From contig NC_056759.1 in assembly GCF_018687715.1 (NCBI RefSeq), positions 4,903,501 through 4,967,500 of the forward strand: 64,000 bases of DNA, read 5' to 3'. The position numbers and the translations under genes were made by a program. The notes under the pieces were generated by a model that did not search any database, was not told where the DNA came from, and saw only the letters and a list, made by a program, of their open reading frames with translations. Shown piece after piece: positions 11,519 through 22,361 of the stretch. The stretch's first letter is position 1. Each line of letters opens with the position of its first letter. The stretch comes from Carya illinoinensis (Eukaryota > Streptophyta > Magnoliopsida > Fagales > Juglandaceae).

Positions 11519-13630
11519 TCATGGTGAATCACTGAATCATATAATAAATGGATGGCAATACAGCTAAATGAATATGTTACCCACCATCACTGTTTTCAAT
11601 CAAATCTATTTTTTTACCAATCACATCACATTGGTGCAAAAATTAATGCACAATTATGCTTGCAACTATATTTTTCCATATATATATATATATATAATAT
11701 ATGTATAGAAAATAGAGAGATTTGAAGATGCGTCACTGCTTACCTAAGATGTCACAATTCCAAAGTTGCTCTTTTTGGTTAGGAAAATGTATGATTGCCG
11801 TTCAATGTGTTTACAGCAATGTTCTAAATTTGGTTGAGATGATAATTTCGATTTAAGTATTGAAATGGAATATTTGGTATCAGTGTATTTTGTGAAATTT
11901 TCTAGATTAATTATATATTATTTATAAATATTTATATATATATATATAAACTAATAACTAATAGAATAAATATATATATATATATATATATGTACGTGCG
12001 TATCATGTATATATGTATATATATATGGAAGAATTGAAGATTTATAAAATGAATATGTATTGAGAAAGTCACAAACTTGAGTTGAGACACTAAAAGAATA
12101 GAGAAATTATTAAAAATAATGATATTTAAAAAAAAAGAATAATAAAACATATTTAAAGTTACAAAAGAATTAAAATTCTATAAATACATGTTATATTTTA
12201 GAATTAATCAAATACATCTGGATTTAAAATTTATAAAAATATCATCCAAGCATAAAAAATTACAAAAACAATCCTAAAGAAAATAGGAACCAAAATGCCA
12301 ATTCTGGCCAAAACAATTGAAATTGGACCAGAATAGCCAAAACATACTAGAATTTGGAATGAAGTAGTGTACTAGATACGACACTAGAACCATCTCATCT
12401 GGCTCTAAGTGCTTTTTCAACAATGGCAATGGGAATTCAAGTTCCTCGCTTAATCAGCACAAAGGATCACTGCCCATAGTTCACAACACACACGAAGCAC
12501 ACAGTTTTTCCAACGGTAACAGCAGTAGCAATGGCCTGTCATCAACTTACCATTCACTGTTTAGTGATGGTAAGGAGTCAGATTGCTTGGGTCAGCAGAG
12601 AGAGAGCATGCAGGTGAACAGGGTTGCACATGGGGCACATACCAACGGTAAGAAAAGCTACGATTGAATGGAGGTGTGGTTGCCTATAACAGCCCTCCAT
12701 CCCATAGGGAGGTTGAGATAAGGGGTTGGGAGGAAATTTAGAAAGTCTGGTTTCTCCTTGGTTCATTTCGTGTATGAGCCCCAGATGTCATGCTTATGGA
12801 GGTGTTGATTCTGGCATACATCAGACTGAAAATCATAAGTTTATTCTCAATTTTTTTCTTGCAAAATACTTGTCAAAAATTTTTTTTTTCTTGCAAATAG
12901 ACAGCCAATCCGGATCAGAGCTTATAGTCTGCATCATTAGCAAACTAAATCGAAAAATAAATATTTTGGCATCAAATAAATTCTTTCCCGAAGCTTTTAG
13001 ATTTTTCTTTGAAGAAAAGAAAACACTCAATAGACATATAAAAGAATTTGATGAAAGTAAATTTATAAAGTGGTATAGTTTTAAGTAAATCTATTAAATT
13101 TATTTTGCTACATGAAAAATAAGTGGTGTACTTCTTTTGCTACATGAAAAAAGAAGTACGTAGTGGGCACTGGGCAACGAGACTCTCATTGTGACATTTT
13201 CACAAACAGGTGGAGTTCTATAACTATCACACTTGTACGTAGTGGCCGATCGAGTACGTACCCACCGGGCCACCAAGTTACCAACGCAGACCACCTCTAT
13301 TAATCTTATGAGATCTATACTCTAGTCAATATCTAGTAGAGAATATGAGTTAGGCATGATCGTTACTCTAGTCACCGATTGGGAAAATATACCTGGATTT
13401 GGCACTGCGGTCGTGCGGCGATGCTACCTTTGGCAGTCTACGGCCGACGTAGGTCCGTCAGGGGCTGCGGCGTGCGGCGTGAGAGCAACGAGCTACGGAG
13501 GTCTCAACTGTCAAGGTGAGACCGTGAGACTTGGTCACTTGAGAGCACTGAGAGTAAAGAACCCTGTGTTCTTTAGTTCTTGCAGTGATGGCAGTCGGGA
13601 AGAACTAGGGGCGAAGAACGGTGCCGTGAT
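11519..13630. other. hAT upstream noncoding region
   Basis: There is no gene. AT-rich sequence with TA microsatellites (11670-11705, 11930-12030) is followed by lower-AT sequence with short open frames that have no recognisable domain (12578-13294). The transposase promoter should lie here, since the gene reads leftward, but no convincing TATA box was picked out among the many AT-rich candidates. Confidence 0.5.
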
Positions 13631-13633
13631 TCA

Positions 13634-13709
13634 AAACGGCGTCGTTCCCATTTAAATGGAACGACGCCGTTTCAGTCAATAAGGGTGCAAAACGACGTCG
13701 TTTTGCACC
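13634..13709. repeat. Two adjacent palindromes near the hAT right end
   Basis: 13634-13672 is a 39-nt inverted repeat with arms AAACGGCGTCGTT and AACGACGCCGTTT around CCCATTTAAATGG, with one extra base in one arm. 13684-13709 is a perfect 26-bp palindrome centred on ACGT (arms GGTGCAAAACGAC and GTCGTTTTGCACC). Both can form cruciforms and share the CGTCGTT core. They sit between the subterminal array and the presumed transposase promoter. Confidence 0.85.
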
Positions 13710-13734
13710 TGGATATTTTTTTTAAAAAAATAAG

Positions 13735-13905
13735 TCGGAATTCGGAATCGGAAGTCGGAACCAAAACGGTCACCGAATCCGATTCCGACTTCCGACTCGG
13801 AATCGGAATTACTCCGATTCCGATTCCGAGTTCCGAAACTTCCGACTCCGCCGGAGTCGGAATCGGAGCGGAACCGGACGGAATCGGAGGTTTCGGAATT
13901 TTGCA
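13735..13905. repeat. Right subterminal TCGGAA/TTCCGA array of the hAT element
   Basis: Repeated GGAATCGGAA, GAAGTCGGAA and TTCCGATTCCGA words fill about 155 bp just inside the right terminus, mirroring the left array. They are candidate transposase-binding sites. Open frames in this stretch are by-products of the hexamer repeat. Confidence 0.75.
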
Positions 13906-13913
13906 CACCCCTA

Positions 13914-14137
13914 AAAAAAATCATAAGGATTTTGCTGATGAAGAAAGTCTAAATGATGAGAAGATTGCTCTACTTGCGAGGAAGTTCTGAAAATTTATTT
14001 TTAATAAAAATGCTAGTGGTAAACAAAAAGGAGGAAGAGATGTTTTTGTTAAGACAAAGGAATCTAAAAATTGGAAGAAAAAAAAAATGAACTAGAAAAC
14101 AGAATATAGATGAGCCAAAATCAAAACATGATAAAGT
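13914..14137 (+). pseudogene. Copia gag, middle part, resuming after the hAT element
   Basis: After the duplicated AAAAAAAT, the frame reads KDFADEESLNDEKIALLARKF then a stop (TGA), followed by KFIFNKNASGKQKGGRDVFVKTKESKNWKK. This is the acidic-then-basic linker typical of SIRE-like gag just before the zinc knuckle. Homology to gag ends abruptly at about 14137, at the left breakpoint of the inversion. The expected continuation (linker, then CCHC knuckle) is found on the minus strand from 22090 leftward. Confidence 0.8.
14078..14137 (+). repeat. Inverted duplication at the left inversion breakpoint (copy 1)
   Basis: About 60 bp starting with an A run and containing TGAACTAGAAAACAGAATAT and GATGAGCCAAAATCAAAA. 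The reverse complement at 22090-22150 is the same apart from about two differences. The plus copy continues gag from the left; the minus copy continues into the zinc knuckle and pol. It marks the end of the inverted segment. Confidence 0.9.
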
Positions 14138-14185
14138 TTTCTTCTCTGTTTGCCACTGCTTTCCCCCTCTGGTGCTGCTGCTCCC

Positions 14186-15550
14186 TGATTACGCCCAAAG
14201 AATAACGCGGTAGTTGTAGCACAGCTTTGGGGTGTCGATTCCACAGGGAGACAAATTAAAAAAATAGTAAGAGGAACAAAGAAACTAAAGAAAAATATTA
14301 AATAAGTAATAGAGAACAAAGATTAATTTTAAATGTAAATTAAAGTGAAGCAAAGTGATTAACAGAAAAAGTACTCAAATTTGACAAACAGTAGAGCGTC
14401 GGGAATTCCTTGCACAAATCTGGTATTTTGATTATTCTTAATTCATTGGATAACTCAATTAGGAACTCAATTCTCGCAATTCCCAATCGGAAGGTATAGA
14501 ATTTATAAACTAGACTTAAATAAAATGTAACCCTTTGAAAAAACATTCACCACTTTTAAAAAACGTGAATTACTACTCATATTGATAAAATCCAATAACG
14601 ACAATATACTCAGGAAGCAATATTGCAGCAAAAAATTAAATCAACATAGATAAATAATTGATCCAAACATAATCAAAGAACTAATCCATTCAATAGAAAA
14701 AGCATGACTAAATCCATAAACAGAATAAATTCTATGATTATTTGGAGAAGAAAACATCAACGATGAATTGAGAATGATAAAACAAAAGAATTTTAGAAAT
14801 TGAAAATCAAATACATGAATTAAGAATAAATTAGAAATACCATCTAATGTGCAAGTTCATCCCTAACCCTACTAGAGAATTTAGTTACCCATAAATATAC
14901 TGGACAACAAAAATTTCCAGAAAAAACTGAAATGAACAGTGGCCATGGAAGTGATTTTCTCCTCTCTTCAGATCTGCCTCTTGTGCCTCCTCCTCCCCCC
15001 TCCATTTCGTGCTAATGATATGCTTATATATGGTAGGAAAGAAACCCTAATGTTCTCTTAATTTCAACATAAAAAAATCACCTAAATTTTAAGACTTATC
15101 TTGGCAGCCATGTACGGCCTTCAGGAGTTTGAATTTGGAAATCCTTATTAGACATAAAGTTATAGCCCTTTAAGATAGCTTTCTAATGCATCAAGAATCG
15201 CATAAATACGATATGTGAGTAAAAAGATACAGTCAAAAGACTAAAGTATGTCCAGACTGTCTCCTAGCGAATTTTGAACTTGGACTTCTTGTGGTTTCAT
15301 TTTGTGATTTTTTTTTCTTTTCTTCAAAATTGCTCTCAAACCCCATGAATGTCCTCCTTTGAATTTGACTAGGCTTGACCTGCTCTTTTATAAATTCTGA
15401 AATTAAACATAAAAAAAACTGCTTATGAGTATCCCAACGTAAATAGAAATTCAATTAAAGAATACACATTAATTCCTATGATTTCTATTCACATTTTATC
15501 ATTTTAGTCTAATAATAGGGTATATAGAGTGCACTTTCGCACACTCATCA
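14186..15550 (-). mobile_element. Solo LTR with CTCCC target duplication
   Basis: On the minus strand it runs TGATGAGTG ... GGCGTAATCA (1365 bp), with TG and CA termini. It is flanked by CTCCC at 14181-14185 and 15551-15555, a 5-bp target duplication. A TATATAAGC box lies on the minus strand near 15021-15030. CTGTGGAATCGACACCCC near the end is a phrase seen at LTR ends of several plant retrotransposons. No internal domain or second copy was found, so it is a solo LTR; the lineage is not assigned. Small open frames within it are noncoding. Confidence 0.88.
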
Positions 15551-15670
15551 CTCCCCCTCAAATGTTTCTCCCCCTTTTTGTCAGCAATCAACCATGGAAA
15601 TCTTTAGTTCCTCATCAGAATTAACTACATTTGCCATGATGTGTTGTACATCTAAAGAAAGTTGAACCAA

Positions 15671-16842
15671 TTAATCATTTACTTGAACACAATCAGAGCG
15701 CACAACAACCAATTGTTGCTCTAACTTGGACTGACATGCCTTCCATTTAGCAGTAAAACCATCAATCTTTTGAGACAACAGAGAGATTTGCTCAAGAACT
15801 TGAGATATAGGTATGGCTGATTCAGGTGGTGAAGATGCTGACTCATTAGTTTGGAGTCGCTTTTTAGTGATGACAATCTCAAATTTGACCATATTTAAGG
15901 CTGAAATAGGCTTGGCATCTTTATGGTACGTTCATTTGCCCTAAGTGGAACTTTAGCAATTATAGCCAACTTGGTAATTAAACTACCAAAAGGAAGGTTT
16001 AACTCTTTTTCCACATGAGAGCTATGAATAATATCAATAACATGCTGTGAAAAATCAATAGAGACCCCAGTAGCGAGGGCTATTAATAAAATTGGGGTAC
16101 CGTCATTTTCTTAAAAAAAAAAAAAAAAAGCTCTCTCTAGAGTAATTTATGTGTGACGAGTAATGGGCCAAAGATTTGTGAGCAATATTTTGGCCAAGAG
16201 ACGAAACTGATAAAGCATATGATTTAGAGGCAGTCTATAAGTTTTGACAGTCCATTTAGGGCAATTGGGACCAACAAAAAAATTACGCATAACAGTCTTT
16301 GTTGGAGCTCCCATCCCCTTGTATGGGTATAGAGGTGCTTCCACCTCAGAAAGGTTAAATAAGCCTCTGAGGACAATAGGGGAAACCTCAATTTGAGTTC
16401 CTCGAACTATAGAAATGATACTATGATCATCTAAGTTGAAATGGGCTATGTTTAAATAAAATTCACGGACAACCTCAACACAGGGTGTGGGAGATGCATG
16501 AGTAAGTTTCTCCCAACCTCTTTCATTGAAGATACGTCTAATAAGTTGAAAGTCATCCGAAGGAAAATCATTTATACTTACCTCCCTTTCACCCAACATA
16601 GGTCTCTTGGAGAATGTATTACAATATGCATTTTCAGTTTCAACAAAAGTAAACCGATCAGTAGTGGCACCTGTGGGAGCAGTCATAGATGGAGATGAAG
16701 GAGGAGCTAAAGTTTCTCCTAACTGCAAAGGTTCTAGTAGCTGTACATCCTCACTTGGGGAGTTCTCAGATGGCACGGGTGGAATGATCTTCTTTTGCTT
16801 TGTCCTTTCTTTGAACCTCATCTGGATCCACACAATAATCAA
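15671..16842 (-). pseudogene. Third ORF of the copia element (plant transposon protein domain plus coiled coil)
   Basis: It lies downstream of RNase H in the element's own reading direction, where SIRE-like elements carry an extra, sometimes env-like ORF. The reading from 16842 has an acidic Pro/Ser-rich start, then RIFNERGWEKLTHASPTPC, REFYLNIAHF, SIVRGTQIEVSPIVLRGLF and GPNCPKWTV, which resembles the putative plant transposon protein domain (Transposase_32 type). It stops at 16147. After an interruption with a T/A run it resumes at about 16080-15671 (IDFSQHVIDIIHSSHVEKEL, then SQVLEQISLLSQKIDGF), a predicted coiled coil. Its function is unknown. Stops and a frameshift make it a pseudogene. 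No membrane segment was seen, so an envelope role is not supported here. Confidence 0.65.
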
Positions 16843-16849
16843 GTTAAAA

Positions 16850-18700
16850 AAAAAAAAATAGCCAAAATCAAAGTGTGAGGATCGGTTGATATTAAAACCC
16901 CTTGATCAATTATTTATTTATTTATTTTTATGTAAAACACATATATGATTTGCTTACGCTTATGGGCTTGTTATATGTATAGGAGAACCATTTTAAATAG
17001 CAACAAATAAAGGGTCTGAGTTGATCCAGTAATTATCACAAACACTTGGTGTGCACCTGTGAGAAATTGAATGCAAGAATCTCGCAACCCACAAAAATCT
17101 TCTCCTAAATACATGCAAACAAGATTTGGAGAGAGCAATCTAGTCACTATCTAGGCAACCCAAACTCAAATCAAATCCAATACTTTGCATAATCAAACTT
17201 CTCCAAAAAAAAACCGAGCCCTAGTCTTTGAAAAGGAAACAAACAAGTCAAAAACTACCTTGTTGGATTAGTGATTCAAACCACTCGAAACCAAGGCCCT
17301 AACAAGTGATGCAAAAAAAAAAAAAAAAAAACATGGAATGGCTATGGCTTGCAGTTGAGATTAGCTATAGGCTCTGCCTTGAGAAAATTTTGGAGAGGAG
17401 AATATGGGTGATCGCATATGACATTCCCGTGGGTGAGTCTTCCTAGAGTGCAGCTTAAGACTCTTTAGTGGCCCACGTGCTAGGCACGGGCCTTCCTCTC
17501 TTATTTTTAAGTCCCTACCAAGACTTACTACAAGAATCCTACTGGGACTTATGCCACTCATTCCGGAACTAAGTGTCAGACTTAGACTCATATCAAATAC
17601 TGATAAAAAAAAAAAACTTTATATTTATATTTTTGTATTTATTTTATGAATGAAGATAGAAATAAAATATCACAAAATATTGCAAGTATGAATATTGCAA
17701 GGAATATTAACTGATTTAACAAGTAACATGCTTCACATCATCTCAGTTCAACCATAGTGGATTTCACAAAAAAAAAAAAAAAACATCTAATCATAAACAC
17801 TATCAATTACTCTCTTTGGATGTTCACTCCTCATAGGAGTGTGTGAGTGAGTAACTTTATACCATAACACTTTTATATCTTCTTTTTTTAATATATTTTT
17901 AGTACTATTATTCAGAGTATTTTCTTCTTATGGATGCTCACAAGAATTCGTTACACACCTTAAAAATCAAACTTTATGCTAAGGCCTAGATACATGAGCA
18001 TCTCCTCCAACCACTAGTTTGCACAAACCCCCATTCCTTTTTTTGTCCATTTTTGTTGCTCATCTTTTTCCATAATGATTTAGAGCAACGATTCTTTCTA
18101 TAAGGACTTAAGGAGATAGATCCATATAAAGTTTTAATCTTTTTCTGCAATGATTTAACACTGACTTTTTCTCTATGGATTAATTCTTTGTGTTTGGCAA
18201 TGGGAGAGCTCGTTATAATTATATTAGGTTCAACTAGTATTAATCAATTCAGGGCATGAACTCCTTCTAGGATGAGCATCTTAATAACCAATATAAATTT
18301 CAATTATAAAAGTTCCTCACAGTGCTTTGTAAATGAACTTTACCAAGATGATTTATAGGGTTAATATGCATAAAGTATACTGCACAAAAGAGAACAGTGC
18401 ATAAGTTTAGCAATTTTTAAAGTAATATCACACGCTCAAACTTTGATATATCAACCATGTACCTTAAAAAAAAAACCAAACAAAATGGTTTTTTTTTTTT
18501 AATTTTTATTTAATGTAGTTTTTATTCGAAACTTAAAAGAAAAAACAGGAAATTTTTTATTTTTTTTAAATAAAATAGAAAATAGAACACACAAATCCTA
18601 AACTAATAAGATAAAATGCCTCTCACTTGGAATCACACACACCAATGGCTTTTTCTTAAAAACTCAAACCTAAGGCCATCCAAAGGTTTAATAAACAAGT
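16850..18700. other. Spacer between copia RNase H and the third ORF
   Basis: No coding sequence was recognised. AT-rich sequence with several poly(A)/poly(T) runs (17310-17330, 17765-17785, 18490). Long noncoding spacers on either side of the extra ORF are usual in SIRE-type elements. Confidence 0.5.
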
Positions 18701-18707
18701 CAGCCAG

Positions 18708-19388
18708 TTAATATTCAGTAGACACATGTTTCAATGATACTATTTTAGACTCAACCATGTCTCTCATAAATTGATGTCTAATATCAATGTGCTTGATTCG
18801 AGAGTGCTGAACAGGATTTTTTGAAATACTTATAGCAGTAGAATTATCACAATATATTATCATAGTGTCTTGAGAAAAGCCATAATCATCAAGCATTTTT
18901 TTCATCCACAAAAGCTGTGTACAACAACTCCCTGCAGATATGTATTCGACTTCAATAGTAGATAAGGAGATTGAGTTTTGCTTTTTACTCATCCAAGCTA
19001 CAAGATTTCCACCTATATAAAAACACCCACCCATAGTACTCTTTCTATCATCAACATTCACAGCCCAATCAACATCTGAATAACCAACAAGTGTTAGATT
19101 AGTGTCTTTGGAATACCATATCCCATAATCAACAGTTGCATTATGATATTTTATGATTCTTTTTATTGCAATAAGATGAGATTTTTTAGAATTAGCTTGA
19201 AATCTAGTACACACACCAACACTGAAAGCTATATCGGGTCTACTTGCTGTAATATATAATAGGCTTCCTATCATGCTTCTATAAAGAGTGGGATCAATGT
19301 TTTTACCTATAGAGTAATTGCTGATTTTTACTGAAGTGCTCATGGGAGTGCGAGCATTGTTTTTCCCTTCTATTCCAAACTTCTTCAC
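18708..19388 (-). pseudogene. Copia RNase H domain and RT end
   Basis: It opens with KKFGIEGKNNARTPMSTSVK, then DPTLYRSMIGSLLYITASRP and DIAFSVGVCTRFQANSKKSH, the conserved RT-RNase H connection of copia. RNase H motifs follow: GYSDVDWAVNVDDRKST (first Asp), SLSTIEVEYISAGSC (Glu), IYCDNSTAISISKNPVQHSR (Asp), then KHIDIRHQFMRDMV. It normally removes RNA from the RNA-DNA hybrid. This stretch is open over 226 codons, but the RT upstream is broken, so it is not expressed as a working polyprotein. Confidence 0.88.
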
Positions 19389-20203
19389 AAGGTCTCTTGC
19401 ATACTTAGATTGTGAAATAAAAATTCATTTTTTACATTGTTTTACTTGAATACCCAAGAAAACATTTAACTCACCAATCATACTCATCTCAAATTCAGAT
19501 TTTATTTCATTTGCAAAGTCATATGCAAGAGACTCAAGTGTTGCTCCAAAAACAATATCGTTTAATTAAGAGTTGTTTACCTAATCTCCTTATAAATAGA
19601 GTCCTCTCAGCTTGTCCTCTAACATAGCCATGATCAAGTAAGTAAGCTGTCAACCTTTCATACCAAGCACGAGGTGCTTGTTTCAGTCCATACAACACTT
19701 TCTTCAACTTGTAAACATATTCAAGATAAAGGAGATTAATAAATCCTTTAGGTTGTTTAACATATACCTCTTTTTGTAAAAATCCATTTAGGAAGACACT
19801 TTTGACATCCATTTGATATAATTTGAAGTTTAGATGACAAGTAAGTGCAAGTAGAATACAGATAGATTCCAACCTGGCCATAATGCAAATGTTTCATCAA
19901 AATCAATCCCTTCTACTTGTGTGTAATCTTGTGCAACCAGACTTACTTTATTTCTCATAATAGTGCCATACTCATCAAACTTGTTCTTAAAGATTCACTT
20001 AGTCCCAATAATGTTATAGTTTTTTGGTCTAGGAACTAACTTGCATACATCATTTCTAGTGAATTGATGGAATTCTTCATACATGGAGTTGACCCAACTT
20101 TCATCATTTAATGCTTCATCAACTTTATTGGGTTCAACGTATGAAAAATAACACACAAAAGAAACCTGATTTAGCTCATCGAGAATATTTTCCCTTCCAA
20201 GTC
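19389..20203 (-). pseudogene. Copia reverse transcriptase, active site lost
   Basis: Recognisable blocks: ALTCHLNFKLYQMDVKSVFL with NGFLQKEVYVKQPKGF, then YKLKKVLYGLKQAPRAWYER (19534-19881), then FGATLESLAYDFANEIKSEF and SMIGELNVFLGIQVKQ (about 19440-19550). The YVDD catalytic box that should lie between LGKQLLI and DIVFGAT is missing: at about 19557-19566 the sequence runs straight from one to the other across a short deletion that shifts the frame. Another stop follows KQCKK. Copying activity is therefore lost. Confidence 0.85.
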
Positions 20204-21160
20204 TTACACTCTTCTTCTAAGTCTCATACTTTCATCTAGCTCACCGAGAATATTTTCCTTAGGGTGATTTTGAGTAACTCTTGAAGAGAGTTCTTTATCT
20301 TGTGGATTTTGTGGTATCTCCTCTATGTGATCCTCCTCATCTTGCACTCGTGGGTCTTCTTCAATGGTCTGCACCAGCTCCTTCATATTTTCAAGCTCCT
20401 TCATGGTAGTCTCAGCTGAAATGTCATCCACAATTACGTTAATTGATTCCATAACAGATTTTATACGAAAGTTGTAAACTCTATAAGCTTTACTATTAGA
20501 AGAATAACCAAGAAACACTCCCTCATCACTCTTGCTTTCAAATTTATGAGTGTTTTCTCAGTCTCTTAAGATATAGCACTTGCTACCAAAAATTCTGAAA
20601 TACTTTACCGTATGCTTTTTATTTTTCCACAAACCATAAGGTGTTTGTTTGGTGCCGGGTCTTAGAACCACTTGATTCAAGATATGATTTGTTGTATTTA
20701 CAGTTTCTTCCAAAAAATATAAAGTCATCTTCTTGTTGCTCAACATTGTTCGTGTCATTTCTTGAATCGCTCTATTTTTCCTTTCCACCACTCTATTTTG
20801 TTATGGAGTAATAGGTGTAGAAAATTCTTGATATATTCCCCGTTCATCACAAAAAGAAGTAAAATCAGTATTCTCAAATTCTCGACCATTATCAATATGT
20901 ATTCTAGAGATAGAGACTTCCTTTTTTGTTTGTAGTTTCTTGAAAAGCTTCTTAGCAAGATCAAAAGCTTCAGATTTTTCTCTCAAGATCATAATCCACG
21001 TAAATCTTGAAAAGTCATCTACAGTCACTATGATATACTTCTTTTCTCCAAAACTCCCGATTTGTGTTGGACCCATCAAATCCATATGCAATAGCTCAAA
21101 AGGTCGAGATGTAAGAATATGAGAAGTCTTCTTGTGTTGAGCTCTAGTTTGTTTTCCTTC
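20204..21160 (-). pseudogene. Copia integrase
   Basis: On the minus strand: HMDLMGPTQIGSFGEKKY with VDDFSRFTWI (first Asp), then HIDNGREFENTDF (second Asp), FSTPITP followed by a stop and QNRVVERKNR (the Glu), then GTKQTPYGLWKNKKHTVKYF and DEGVFLGYSSNSKAYRVYN. The order D-D-E and spacing fit a copia integrase core and its GKGY-like end. Stops at about 20807 and 20558 break it. It would normally insert the element cDNA. Confidence 0.88.
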
Positions 21161-21241
21161 TTAGCATGCTCCACACACTATTTTCTTAACCTTAATCACC
21201 TTGGGCAGTCCATCAATAGTTTTTCTTTTTGAGATCTTTGA

Positions 21242-21660
21242 TCAATTTTTAAAATTAATGTGCCTAAGGCGTTGATGCCATAATTTAGCTTCATCAACCG
21301 TGACTCTATGATAGTTCAACATCAATTTTGAAAAGATTCTATAGCAATTGTTTGTGGTTCTAGTACCTTTTAAGATCCATTCTACACCTTGATCATATAC
21401 GTTGCATTCATCTTTTGAAAACTGCACAAAAAAATTCTCGTCACAAAACTGACTAATGCTGAGTAAATTAGCTTTCAGACTATTAACAAATAAAACATCA
21501 TGCAAAACAAGTAATCCTGGTATTTCAATACTCCATTTCCCTTCTACAACAACCTTGCTCCCATCTTCAAAAGTCATGGTGCCTCTATGGGATGACTCAA
21601 CTGTCTTGAATAAGGTTTTATCTCCAGACATGTGTCTCGAACAAGCACTATCCAGGTACC
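21242..21660 (-). pseudogene. Copia protease tail and gag-pre-integrase domain
   Basis: Upstream of MSGDKTLFKTVE the frame reads WYLDSACSRH; the usual aspartic-protease box is DSG, here DSA. Then come FEDGSKVVVEGKWSIEIPGL, VLFVNSLKANLLSISQFCDE and the gag-pre-integrase signature LWHQRLRHIN at the end (about 21245-21275). The changed DSG and downstream stops indicate an inactive polyprotein. Confidence 0.82.
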
Positions 21661-21757
21661 AAAGGCAGTCTTACATTGATCTAAGTGCTGTGTGAGCAAC
21701 AAGACACACCGCATCTTCCTTTCTCACCCATTTTGCCTTGAGTTTTGACTTTTTTAT

Positions 21758-22090
21758 TTATTTATTTTGAAGGCAAATATCTGCTAGTTCCCCAAGCTTG
21801 AGACTTATGAAATTGATTTGTTGACTCATGTCATCAACTTGATTCTGTAGGCTCTTCCCTTTTCTTTTACCTTCAATTTTCTGCACTTGGTACACGTTAA
21901 AGCCATGTGGTTTTATATGACCAACCACACCACACTTATGACATGTAGGAACAAATTTACCATGCAAATTTTTTGAATAAACTGGCTTAACTTCAGCATG
22001 ATTTTGAACACTTTTACCTTGACTTCCTTTAACAAAAACAACACCTTTGGATGTAGTAGCAGCGGATGATGAGATTATTTTTCATGGCTA
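21758..22090 (-). pseudogene. Copia gag C-terminus with zinc knuckle
   Basis: FVPTCHKCGVVGHIKPH is a CCHC nucleic-acid-binding knuckle (CX2CX4H) whose last Cys appears replaced. A short coiled stretch VDDMSQQINFISLKLGELAD follows. The N-terminal neighbour of this piece is on the plus strand at 13922-14137, which shows that the interior is inverted. Confidence 0.78.
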
Positions 22091-22150
22091 CTTTATCATA
22101 TTTTGATTTTGGCTCATCTATATTCTGTTTTCTAGTTCAGTTTTTTTTTT
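22090..22150 (-). repeat. Inverted duplication at the right inversion breakpoint (copy 2)
   Basis: Reverse complement of 14078-14137. On its left the minus strand continues into the gag zinc knuckle. On its right (22157 onward) plus-orientation 3' element sequence resumes and leads to the purine tract and 3' LTR. Together with copy 1 it brackets the inverted segment of about 8 kb. Confidence 0.9.
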
Positions 22151-22350
22151 TTTTTTGTAATTCAGATAGAATTTGGTATGTGTTTACTTATACTTTTATT
22201 AGGATGACAAACAATTATGCTTTTATTGAATCACAACTCTTTAGAATTTTCTATATATATATATATATATCTATATATTTTGTGGTTTGCTAATTGAAAT
22301 GGTTTCAGGGAATTTACATTCATCAAGCTGGTTTCGTCGCCAATCCATCA

Positions 22351-22361
22351 AAGGTGGAGAT
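22351..22361 (+). other. Polypurine tract of the copia element
   Basis: AAGGTGGAGAT lies directly before the TG of the 3' LTR, the expected place for second-strand priming. It confirms plus orientation of the ends while pol is on the minus strand. 22157-22350 is noncoding with a TA run at 22251-22272. Confidence 0.7.

Larger units (their letters stand above)
8279..13913 (-). mobile_element. hAT (Ac-like) DNA transposon, complete, with 8-bp target duplication
   Basis: Left end TAGGGCTGTGC at 8279; right end ...GCACACCCCTA at 13913, whose complement is TAGGGGTGTGC. These are short terminal inverted repeats with one mismatch. Both ends are flanked by AAAAAAAT (8271-8278 and 13914-13921), an 8-bp target duplication as expected for hAT. 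Removing the element rejoins copia gag. It carries one long transposase gene on the minus strand, GAA-TTC-rich subterminal arrays at both ends, a 77-78-bp tandem repeat on the left and two palindromes on the right. Intact ends, a clean duplication and an unbroken transposase frame make it one of the younger insertions and possibly autonomous. Confidence 0.93.

Noticed and set aside
13672..13990. Open frames full of SDS/GIG repeats
   Set aside because: Translations of the hAT subterminal hexamer array on both strands.
14186..15670. 3' LTR of a second, minus-strand copia element, suggested by GGGGGAG tracts just before it
   Set aside because: CTCCC flanks both sides of the LTR and copia-type sequence continues beyond it (14138-14185), so it is a solo LTR inserted into the inverted segment. 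Its sequence is unrelated to the element's own LTRs.
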